This document shows positions 21,934 through 30,200 of a DNA stretch of 64,000 nucleotides, in pieces; the first letter of the stretch is position 1; every line of letters begins with the position of its first letter. Both the position numbers and the translations under genes were made by a program. The notes beneath the pieces were generated by a model. The model was not told where the DNA came from. It made no database searches and saw nothing but the letters and a program-made list of their open reading frames with translations. The DNA comes from Natranaerovirga hydrolytica (GTDB lineage: Bacteria > Bacillota > Clostridia > Lachnospirales > DSM-24629), in contig NZ_SMGQ01000018.1 in the NCBI RefSeq assembly GCF_004339095.1, forward strand, positions 24,227 to 88,226, given 5' to 3'.

Positions 21934-23910
21934 TTATTCTATATATCTTTTTTCTTTTGCAATGATATAAAATAGGGAATTATCTTGATTTAATGGGATC
22001 TCTAGTACGTATTCATTTAAGACTGCATCCTTTTCAGATAAAACAATATTATACGGGTGCTGTTGAACCGCTCTAATGGTATGCACAATAAAGTCTTTAT
22101 CCACTTCCTGTAGATACATCTCACCTTCATCATTTACCAATTCACCAATAATAAACTCTACTCTATTGTTTCCAAAAGAATAATCTTTAACATAGGTATT
22201 GTCTCGGGGAAAATAGGTCTTTAATATTTCATTCTTATAATCAATAATCTCCACTTTATGAATTGGCATAATAACATCATCGTTTTCTTCAAATATCAAA
22301 TTGGCTTTCCCATACCCAATAACAATATTATTCATAATAAGACCTAATATTTCAATACGTTCTTCTTGTTCACTGGTAATGACTCTTAGTTCATTTTCTA
22401 TTAAGTCATAAATATATATGTTATTATTGTCCATAACATGCTCTTCTTCCCAAGTGATAAATCTATAATCTTGACTGATAGATATGTTGCTTTTTTCTAA
22501 AGAATCTTTTTCAAAAACAATTTCATAGGTTTGTTCTTCTATATTTACTTTGTATATCTGATTTTTATATACAAAAAAACCTTCATTTTCTTCATTAACA
22601 TTTTCTATAAAAAGAGTATCTCTTATTAAGTTTTCATACGCCTCTTCAAATGGAATAAACACAACCGTTTCATTATAATATCTTTCACTAAAATATTTTT
22701 TTATTAATACACCATTTTTACCTTCGTACGGACCTGCATTCATATACCCTAAAACAGCATAATAAATATCTCCATCTTCATTTGTATCCCATACTTCTAC
22801 TTGATGTTTCGGTACAGTATCCAAAATAAAATCACTATTAAATGTATCAAAATTAAAAACCGTACTGAATTCGTTTGTCTTTCTGTTATAACTTAACAAT
22901 TGCGTTTGATCTTTAATCCATAAGTTATTATCACTATTGTATCCTCTAATGATCAAACCTTCATCTACATTAGTAAAACCAAAGTGAAACTTATTATTAC
23001 TGGTGTCAACTATATCTTGAGTTAACACTTTTCTCATACTTCTTGAAAAATCTATTAAGTCATAGTCTTTTTCTATGATTTGTCCGATTACAATGATTTC
23101 TTCTATTCGATCTTCTTCTGTAACTTCTACTTTATAGTTTTCCGTTATATAATAATAATCTTCTCCATTTATTAGGGCTATATACTCTAACTTAAAAATG
23201 AGCTGATCCTCTATTATATCCATTAACTCTAATAGTCCTTCATTCATTTTCTTAATACTTATATTATGCCAAGTTATTTCATTTACAGTACTGTTGAAAT
23301 CTACAAAACTTAAATCTAGTCTGTCAATCTCCTCACCTTCTAATACAGCACCTTCAGTTATGGCTTCAACATGACTGGTATCTTTATACAGTGTACTATT
23401 GTGAAAGTCCATTATAACTTTTGTTGAATTTCTAATATTGTGGTTGACATCTTTAATTATATTGGTGTAATAGTAGAATGTGTCTTCTCTTGTAGATACC
23501 TCTATTACTAAACTATAGGTCCTACCTTCTATAAGATCATACTCTAAATGAATATGAATCTTTTCACCTTCAACTAATGCTTTACCCTCATCTAACCTAT
23601 TATCATTTTCGTCATACACCGTATACTTTATTGTTCTAATGGAATTATTATTAGCATCCTTTAAAAACAACAATTCATTTTGATTGACCAGTGTAATGGG
23701 ATGATGACTAGACGAAAATTTCATTTCTTGTGTATACCCTTGAATTTTATTATATTCATTGCTGTCATTTACCCATATTAAAGGTCTATTTGCCGATTCT
23801 AACTCTGTCAACAAATAATTATTTTTATTAAGATTTAGTCCGCTTAAGTAACTAAAACTCACGAGAAATATGACAGACAAAACTATGATTTTAATGACTA
23901 ACTGTTTCAA
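21934..23910 (-). CDS. Signal-anchored extracytoplasmic protein of unknown function
   Basis: A protein of about 658 aa with an N-terminal transmembrane anchor (IKIIVLSVIFLVSFSYLSG) and an otherwise exterior, acidic, Asn/Asp/Tyr-rich body with many short beta-type strands. Repeated stretches such as LLSYNRKTNEFSTVFNFD and NIYIYDLIENELRVITSEQ resemble beta-propeller blades. No known family was recognised. An ATG at 23916 begins only 1 nt after AAAGGGG; TTG 23910, with 7 nt spacing, is the more likely start. It lies upstream of queT on the same strand. Its style resembles the 573-aa orphan at 15225-16946, but no direct homology is claimed. Confidence 0.65.
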   Translation of the reverse strand: MKQLVIKIIVLSVIFLVSFSYLSGLNLNKNNYLLTELESANRPLIWVNDSNEYNKIQGYTQEMKFSSSHHPITLVNQNELLFLKDANNNSIRTIKYTVYDENDNRLDEGKALVEGEKIHIHLEYDLIEGRTYSLVIEVSTREDTFYYYTNIIKDVNHNIRNSTKVIMDFHNSTLYKDTSHVEAITEGAVLEGEEIDRLDLSFVDFNSTVNEITWHNISIKKMNEGLLELMDIIEDQLIFKLEYIALINGEDYYYITENYKVEVTEEDRIEEIIVIGQIIEKDYDLIDFSRSMRKVLTQDIVDTSNNKFHFGFTNVDEGLIIRGYNSDNNLWIKDQTQLLSYNRKTNEFSTVFNFDTFNSDFILDTVPKHQVEVWDTNEDGDIYYAVLGYMNAGPYEGKNGVLIKKYFSERYYNETVVFIPFEEAYENLIRDTLFIENVNEENEGFFVYKNQIYKVNIEEQTYEIVFEKDSLEKSNISISQDYRFITWEEEHVMDNNNIYIYDLIENELRVITSEQEERIEILGLIMNNIVIGYGKANLIFEENDDVIMPIHKVEIIDYKNEILKTYFPRDNTYVKDYSFGNNRVEFIIGELVNDEGEMYLQEVDKDFIVHTIRAVQQHPYNIVLSEKDAVLNEYVLEIPLNQDNSLFYIIAKEKRYIE

Positions 23911-23961
23911 TTTCATTCCCCTTTAGCTTACTCTGAAAGTCTATAAGATAGTTATCTTCAT

Positions 23962-24351
23962 CTACTTCCTATCTTTTACTATTATTTTAACATTTCCTAG
24001 TTTATTTATTAATTTATTATTCAAATCTTTTTTAAGTAATCTGCTTATTTTATTTTCCATTGTTTGTCCTACTAATAGTTGTGTTATATTTAAGGCTTCC
24101 ACTACATTTATTATTCGCCCTGTTATATTTTGATCACTGTAAAAATGAATTTCTCCACCTAACTCTTTTCCTAATTCGAATAATCTTTCTAATGTATTTA
24201 TAGCACCTTCTTGATCAAATATAGACATTCCTTTTTCCACGTAAAGAATATGTAACTCTCCATTTATATCAGAAGCCAATCTTGCCCCTTCTTCGATTAA
24301 CTTCAAGGAATTTTCTTGTATTGTAATGCAAACCAGTATTTTTTCTTTCAT
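23962..24351 (-). CDS. Universal stress protein (UspA-like) domain protein
   Basis: A 129-aa single-domain protein with the UspA fold: first strand ILVCITIQENSLKLIEEGARLASDINGELHILYVEKG, resembling the Usp domain of KdpD sensors, and a C-terminal TQLLVGQTMENKISRLLKKD...NVKIIVKD. The Gly-rich ATP-binding signature of classical Usp proteins is reduced, so nucleotide binding is uncertain. GTG 24360 overlaps GAGGTG; ATG 24351 is chosen. It stands alone between two oppositely structured intergenic regions. Confidence 0.75.
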   Translation of the reverse strand: MKEKILVCITIQENSLKLIEEGARLASDINGELHILYVEKGMSIFDQEGAINTLERLFELGKELGGEIHFYSDQNITGRIINVVEALNITQLLVGQTMENKISRLLKKDLNNKLINKLGNVKIIVKDRK

Positions 24352-24508
24352 TTTATACACCTCATCTTATCATCAATCACTCTATTTTTGTATGCTCTTT
24401 ATTTTAATAGTTCTCAATTCTTTTATTACATAATAACATAATTCCATTGTAAATTACATATTAACTTATAAACATTCTATCTATTTCTCATCAAACAAAG
24501 GTTATCCA

Positions 24509-24682
24509 TGAAAGTCCAGTGACCAAATTTTTAGAAGTAAATTTGTCATTAATGCTTTCTTAATTCTACTTTTATTAAATGCTTTTCAAAAAAAAATAAT
24601 TAGTTAAAGGGTATGCTTTAACTAATTATTTCATACATTTTTTGCCAAACTTGTGCCTGAAACGTAGCCAATGATATGTTTA
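24509..24682 (+). repeat. Dispersed leader-hairpin element, copy E (split)
   Basis: Left half: TGAAAGTCCAGTGAC (24509-24523) pairing imperfectly with GTCATTAATGCTTTC (about 24545-24559) around a loop with AAATTTTTAGAAGTAAATTTG. Right half: the conserved tail AACTTGTGCCTGAAACG (24648-24664) and the following bases to 24682. About 85 bp carrying a terminator hairpin separate the halves, as if inserted. It is the most degenerate copy. Confidence 0.55.
24595..24630 (-). terminator. Terminator of the Arg-tailed protein gene
   Basis: Perfect 15-bp arms AATAATTAGTTAAAG / CTTTAACTAATTATT, 6-nt loop. On the minus strand it is followed by a run of nine T (24587-24596). Confidence 0.8.
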
Positions 24683-24686
24683 CACT

Positions 24687-25307
24687 TTAATAATAGTCGT
24701 AATATCTTCTTTGTCTATATGGGCGTGTTGGTCTAGGTGTTGGTGTATATCTTCTTGGTCTTCTTCTTCTACTATATCTTCTACGTCTTCTAAAAATTTC
24801 GTTTAATAACATAACTTGTATTAAGTCCCTTAAACCTCGCGCACCAAATCCAAATTGTTGTGACTCTACATTTTTCTCATTCTTATCTTTTTCACTATCT
24901 GAAAACACTTCATTTATTCTTACTGAAGGATCAGACATTATTCTTTCATAAATTTTTTCTACCATCATATATAATGATTCTTTATCTGGATATTCATCAT
25001 ACATATAACTTCCATCGTATTCCATCTTGTCGCATTCTTCATCTACATAGTATTGTAACTGTCTCGCTAACTCTGGGTACATTCTTTTCATATATTCTAT
25101 ATCCATTTCATCACTGCTATCCATATCCTCTGTAATAGGCATTTGAATTGGACTTGATGGATCATAGTATAAGCCCCTTCTACTATCATATGGCATATAA
25201 GGATAATACATATTTGAAAAATCATCCCTTGTTTCATAGTCTCTTGATCTATCTCTTGTTCTATCTCTTAAATCATTTGTATAATCCATTTCTCTTCGTC
25301 TATCCAC
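24687..25307 (-). CDS. Unknown protein with Arg-rich, Tyr-rich tail
   Basis: A 206-aa protein with three parts: an N-terminal Arg/Asp repeat-like stretch (RDRTRDRSRDYETRDD), a conserved-looking helical core (YPELARQLQYYVDEECDKM, then DGSYMYDEYPDKESLYMMVEKIYERI) and a C-terminal basic tail with about 18 Arg in the last 38 residues, ending RRYYDYY. The core resembles small clostridial proteins often found with spore or coat genes, but I cannot name the family. The tail could bind nucleic acid or polyanionic wall polymers. GTG start 8 nt after AGGGGG. Single gene with its own terminator. Confidence 0.7.
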   Translation of the reverse strand: MDRRREMDYTNDLRDRTRDRSRDYETRDDFSNMYYPYMPYDSRRGLYYDPSSPIQMPITEDMDSSDEMDIEYMKRMYPELARQLQYYVDEECDKMEYDGSYMYDEYPDKESLYMMVEKIYERIMSDPSVRINEVFSDSEKDKNEKNVESQQFGFGARGLRDLIQVMLLNEIFRRRRRYSRRRRPRRYTPTPRPTRPYRQRRYYDYY

Positions 25308-25450
25308 AATTCATTCCCCCTAAACATTTTCACTATTAATATATGCCTTTCTTCTCTTTTGGTTCATATCAGACATAGAAATTTCTTAGTAATTTTTCAA
25401 AAAATCTTTATCTGTTTATTTCAGGGGATTTATTGCATTTAAAAAGCACG

Positions 25451-26206
25451 TTAATAGGGCATTGTTATTAATGGTGTTGCAATATATAATATGCTTTTAT
25501 CTTCTTCCTCATTATAAGTTATGGCTATGTCTACATTAATTCTTTTGTTATTGCTTAAAATATAGTCTTTTATTGTAGATGTATATCCATAAATGCTATA
25601 TATTTCATTTGTAACAAATCTTTCTTGTTCTCTTGCATTGATTGCTTTTAATAAATCATTAGATATACTTTCTTTCTTTTCTTCACTTAAAAAGCCATCA
25701 TGTTCTCCAACAAAATGCATCGTGACCTGCATATCCAATGCCTTTTCGTTAAATAAGTTCGTTAGCAGTTCTTTATAATGCAAGGCACTATGAATATTGT
25801 TCATAAATTTTATATCCACAATTAAAAAATTCTCAACTTCTTTAAGATTTCCTTCAAGTTCTCTTTCCATACTGACTATTTTTATTGAAGTCCTAGCGTT
25901 CTTTGATTGTTTAATAAGCTGTGCTTCTTGAAATGAGCCTTCATTAACAATATTATACTCATATTCTGGTTCCAATGATATTTCCTTGGCAATATCATTT
26001 AATACTTCAACTTTGTTTTCTCTAGACATATAATTGTTACTGTATAGCCCCCATACTGTAATATTACTTTCTTGAATATTGAATGTTGTATTATTAAAAG
26101 CTTGAACCAATTCTTTTTCTCCATTAATAAATAGGTTACCTGAATATTGATAGATCACAACCAACATAACGATAAAAACCACATATAATGCTTGTTTTTT
26201 ATCCAT
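25451..26206 (-). CDS. ywmB: YwmB family protein
   Basis: A 251-aa protein with an N-terminal transmembrane anchor (about residues 6-21) and an exterior domain ending in the YwmB signature IYGYTSTIKDYI...RINVDIAITYNEEEDKSILYIATPLIT. YwmB is a conserved Firmicute protein of unknown role, usually encoded near the atp operon and ahead of murAA and spoIID. Here it keeps the atp-ywmB order, but with three surface-protein genes in between and no murAA or spoIID after it. Its Shine-Dalgarno AAAGGGG lies within the right arm of a terminator-like hairpin. Confidence 0.85.
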   Translation of the reverse strand: MDKKQALYVVFIVMLVVIYQYSGNLFINGEKELVQAFNNTTFNIQESNITVWGLYSNNYMSRENKVEVLNDIAKEISLEPEYEYNIVNEGSFQEAQLIKQSKNARTSIKIVSMERELEGNLKEVENFLIVDIKFMNNIHSALHYKELLTNLFNEKALDMQVTMHFVGEHDGFLSEEKKESISNDLLKAINAREQERFVTNEIYSIYGYTSTIKDYILSNNKRINVDIAITYNEEEDKSILYIATPLITMPY

Positions 26207-26278
26207 AAAAAAACCCCTTTTGAATCATTTAGATTATTATTTTTCTAAATTATTTCCAAAAAAGGGGGGTTTTATACT
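26206..26278 (-). promoter_or_regulatory. Long hairpin overlapping ywmB ribosome-binding site
   Basis: On the minus strand AAAACCCC...CTTTTTTGG...TTTAGA pairs with TCTAAA...CAAAAGGGGTTTT, a long interrupted stem. It is followed by a T-run that runs straight into the ywmB ATG. It is both a credible terminator for the SLH gene and a structure that would hide the AAAGGGG Shine-Dalgarno of ywmB. Confidence 0.6.
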
Positions 26279-26282
26279 TATA

Positions 26283-27149
26283 TTATTTTACTTCGTACAA
26301 TTGTTCTAATGCTCTAGATAATAAAATAGCACAGTCCTCTCTTGTTGCATTAACTGTAGGATTATATGGTTTAGCAAAATGATCTTCTGATTTTATGATC
26401 CCTTGCCTAATTAAAGATGTGTAATTGCCTTGTTCTATTGTAAAATGACTGCCTGTAGGATTTTCAAATATTGCTGTATCATTTGAATGTATCCTAAAAG
26501 CTCTATCTATTATAGCAATAACTTCTCCTATGGTTATTTTTCCATTAGGATCAAATAGTCCATTCCCTCTACCTGCTAATATTCCTTTATTGGCTAGTGT
26601 TGTAATATAATCTTTTGACCAAGAATCATTGCTAACATCTGTAAAAGGAGAGTCTACATTAGATTCTACTTCATAATGAGCAGCCATAACAATCATTGTT
26701 GCAAACTCTTCTCGAGTAACATTGTTTTCAGGTCTAAAGGTATTATCTGTGTAACCTGAAATCACACCTCTGTCATACAAATGAATGATATGGTTTTTAG
26801 ACATTTGATTATCCGGTAAGTCTATTAATTTTTTATTGCTGGATTGTTGTTCCTCTAATATGACCCGTATCGGATACTCTATTGAATCACTTGTGATTAA
26901 AATTCTATTATTATTAAGTACTTCATCACCCGTTCGATAACTTACTTTTATATTATTAGAATCAATAATAGAATATCCTGTTACTTGTATAGGATCGTTT
27001 AATGATTGATTATTCCATTTTAAATAAACATATCCACTTTTATCACTAATGGCTTCAAATTCAAATACAACTCTATTATTTCCTAAAGCACTAATAGACA
27101 TTGTAAGGCTTAAAACCAAAACCATTATGGTACAAATTAATTTTTTCAT
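26283..27149 (-). CDS. Secreted protein with three SLH domains
   Basis: A 288-aa protein with a Sec signal peptide (MKKLICTIMVLVLSLTMSISALG), a roughly 90-aa N-terminal beta-type domain, then three S-layer-homology modules: KNHIIHLYDRGVISGYTDNTFRPENNVTREEFATMIV, WSKDYITTLANKGILAGRGNGLFDPNGKITIGEV and a final degenerate copy ending NATREDCAILLSRAL. SLH modules anchor proteins to pyruvylated secondary wall polymer. GGAGG precedes the ATG. It follows the two giant surface-protein genes, and leader-hairpin copy C lies in the gap. Confidence 0.88.
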   Translation of the reverse strand: MKKLICTIMVLVLSLTMSISALGNNRVVFEFEAISDKSGYVYLKWNNQSLNDPIQVTGYSIIDSNNIKVSYRTGDEVLNNNRILITSDSIEYPIRVILEEQQSSNKKLIDLPDNQMSKNHIIHLYDRGVISGYTDNTFRPENNVTREEFATMIVMAAHYEVESNVDSPFTDVSNDSWSKDYITTLANKGILAGRGNGLFDPNGKITIGEVIAIIDRAFRIHSNDTAIFENPTGSHFTIEQGNYTSLIRQGIIKSEDHFAKPYNPTVNATREDCAILLSRALEQLYEVK

Positions 27150-27178
27150 ATTTCCTCCTATATTGTACTCACTTTATA

Positions 27179-27263
27179 CCTGACCCTTCGCTTCAGGCAC
27201 AAGTTTCAATGAAAATATCATCTCCAAATCCTTGCAAGCAAGTTTGCAGATGACACTTTCATC
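27179..27263 (-). repeat. Dispersed leader-hairpin element, copy C
   Basis: Stem TGAAAGTGTCATCT (27262-27249) / AGATGATATTTTCA (27223-27210), 12 of 14 paired. The conserved loop has GCAAACTTGCTTGCAAGG with inner stem CTTGC/GCAAG, then the tail CTTGTGCCTGAAGCG and a small hairpin CCTGA-N9-TCAGG. It begins right after the stop codon of the 1448-aa protein gene and ends 30 nt before the SLH gene start, in the sense direction. Confidence 0.75.
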
Positions 27264-30200
27264 TTAACGCAAAGTTAGCAATCGGTCTAGTATTACAAAC
27301 ATCTCACCATAAGTAAGATGATCATCGGGTCTAATTTGATTAGGATTACTGATGAAATTTTGTTCTATTGCTAGTGCTAGGTTATTAATATAACGTTCAT
27401 TAACATCGTTACTTTCATTTATTAATTCAATTGTATTGTTTGAAGGATTAAATGTTCGTCCTTGAAAGAACGAAAATGTTGACAGTGTCATATCAAATGT
27501 TTCTTCTCTACTAATATTATGATTAAATCCATTTTCATCCTTTAAAATTCTAGAGTATCTTAAGTTTTGTATTTGTTCATTGGTTAAAGAATCATTAACA
27601 TTAATAGAATTATTGTCTTCTATTAAACCATACAATATATTTAAGTACTCTTCTTTTGATACATTTTCATTTAAGTCTGTTGGAATATTATTTATGCTCA
27701 CTTGCGATAAAACATTTTCTCTAGACGGCACAGCCCAATGTCTAGTTTGCTCAGACTCTACTTCTGGCGCTAGATTTAGATAACTATGGTACAATCCTAG
27801 ATCATTGGTTACTAAGTCAAGTTCTCCTCTATAGTTATCATATGTTACTTGTTCTTGTTGCCAATTTAACTGATTTTGTTGCCAGCGCACTACCTCTACA
27901 GGATTATTGTACACATTGTATCGGTTGTATGTTTTGAAGCTTAACGTTAATGGTATATCTACTGTTTGAATGTCTCGTATTTCTTGTGGTGTTTCTATTT
28001 GCATAGATATTTCTTGTGGAATTAAAACGGGTGTTGCATTAGACAACTGTCCTCGTGAAATTGAAGTTGCATCCTCTTTAACATTAATCCTAACAGTAGC
28101 TTGACTTCCTTGCTGATTACCAATATTGTACATCTGACTATTAATACTATTGATCGGTAAGTTTATTTTTGTTGCATTGGCATCAATATATAAATCGATA
28201 TCATTTTCATTAAATGCTGACCATAACCTATAAGGTATCTCTATCTTTCTATTGATAATGGGTTTATTTTCATATTCACTAATATCAATATCGTATACAT
28301 AGGCATTATCTTTAATAAGGCTATCAATTAACCTTTCAACAATAAAGTGATCAAAATTTCCATCTGCATCATACCCATCGTATCTGAACCTATAAAGCAA
28401 TTCTTTTTTATCTGGATTGTATATGGTTTCAAAATACTCTGAAGGTAAAACAATGACACTATCTGCAGGATCACCATCATATTCGCCTGAACTTGGTATG
28501 GTTAATAGTGAAACCGTTGGCGAATAGTCATCTGATTCCCTGGTTAGTATTTGATTGTTATCTCCTTCTAATATGACTCTTGTTTTTAACCTAAAATAAT
28601 ATCTCCTATTAGGAATGAGCTCATTTACTTTAATTAAATTTCGTTCTAACTTTTCTACATTAGCTGGTAATATATCGTCATTACCTTCTGTCAACTCAAC
28701 ATATTGAGGATCCACAAATCTTGGATTATCCGCTATTTCTACAATATATACAAAAGATTTTCTTACATTTGCATCTACGTAATCCTCTGGATTATCTTCT
28801 GGATCTAATAACCATTCTAATGTTAAAAAATCCTCACCTCTATTTTCTTCATAACCAAAAGGTCTTAACTTATCTAATGAAGCCAAACCAATACCTCTTG
28901 GGGGTAATGGTTTATTAATATCTTCTGTTGTAACAATTAATGGATTACTCCAAGCTGATATACTATTGGTTTCAGATTGAATGGCTCTAATCCAAAAATA
29001 ATACTCTGTATTTGGAAAAAGATCTCCAACCTTTTGTAAATAATCGGATCCGTTTGATGGATACAATGGATCATCTTCATCTGGCAACTCTATTGGTAGA
29101 ACTTCTGAGTTACCGATGTCTTCGTATTCTGAGTATCTTATTTCATATTCTAAGTCCGTATTGTATCTCCATTTTATTGTTGCAGATATATCTGTAACAT
29201 TATCCAATCTTAAAAGAGGTACTGTTGGATCAGGATGTATATCTTGCTCTTCTGGCTCTGTTATAACGATTATAGGCGTTGGATAATGAGCCAGTAATTC
29301 ACCTCCATTTAGATCTACTCTATAAGGATAGAGTAACAATAAATATTGTGTATTGGCATTTAGTCCTGTTTCTGTGTAATCTAATAAATCTTCATCTCGA
29401 TTGGGATTTATTTCTCTCCATTCTACAGGATCAATATCATCTCTATCTCTTTCTAATAACTCAATGATATAATCATTTAAATCATACTCATTATCTATAT
29501 TCTGTCGATTATTAATTGCATTTTTCACTTCACTATAGGGTATTCTATGAAATTTATAATTAACATCTGATACACCAAATGGATCTTCTCCAAGATTGAT
29601 TTCTCTTATAAAATAATCTTGATCATTAATTAATGGCAACAGCCTATCTCTAATGGTGCTTTCTTGCATATCATATATAGGCAAATGTGTGTATCCCTCT
29701 TCTTCTTCAAAAGAAATATCCCCATTTGAATTAATCCAAACCTCTGTGTGCCACTCATCTTCTCCGTTATTCATAAAAAACACTTCAAACCAATTTTCTT
29801 TCCATTCAAAAGTCACTGTGGTTTGTGTTGTTTCTTCATCTCTAACTTTTAAAGGGGGTTTTACTATACTTGGCGGAAAATAAATATTACCTTCATAATC
29901 AAAATATATTGCTACTATATTAGGTTCTGAATAAACATCTCGGCTTCCCCAATCTTTTAAGGCTTCAACTTTTATATAATATAACTGATTAGGTACAATG
30001 TCTTGTAATCCTTGCTCATCAGAATCAAAATATTGGGTCAATACTTCCCGATAACCTAAAATCTCATTTGCATCGTCCCGTATAATATTGTTTTCATTAA
30101 TTTGATCATATCTTTTTCTATCTACTACTCTTATTGCCGAAGACAAATCTTCTATGTTTTTAGCAACATATATATTGTAATATACATCTCTATCAACGAT

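Larger units (their letters stand above)
24352..24686. other. 335-bp region between the Usp gene and the Arg-tailed gene
   Basis: No gene. It contains the degenerate leader-hairpin copy E on the plus strand, interrupted by the terminator of the Arg-tailed protein gene. The part nearest the Usp gene (24361-24480) is AT-rich and presumably holds its promoter; none stood out. Confidence 0.45.
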
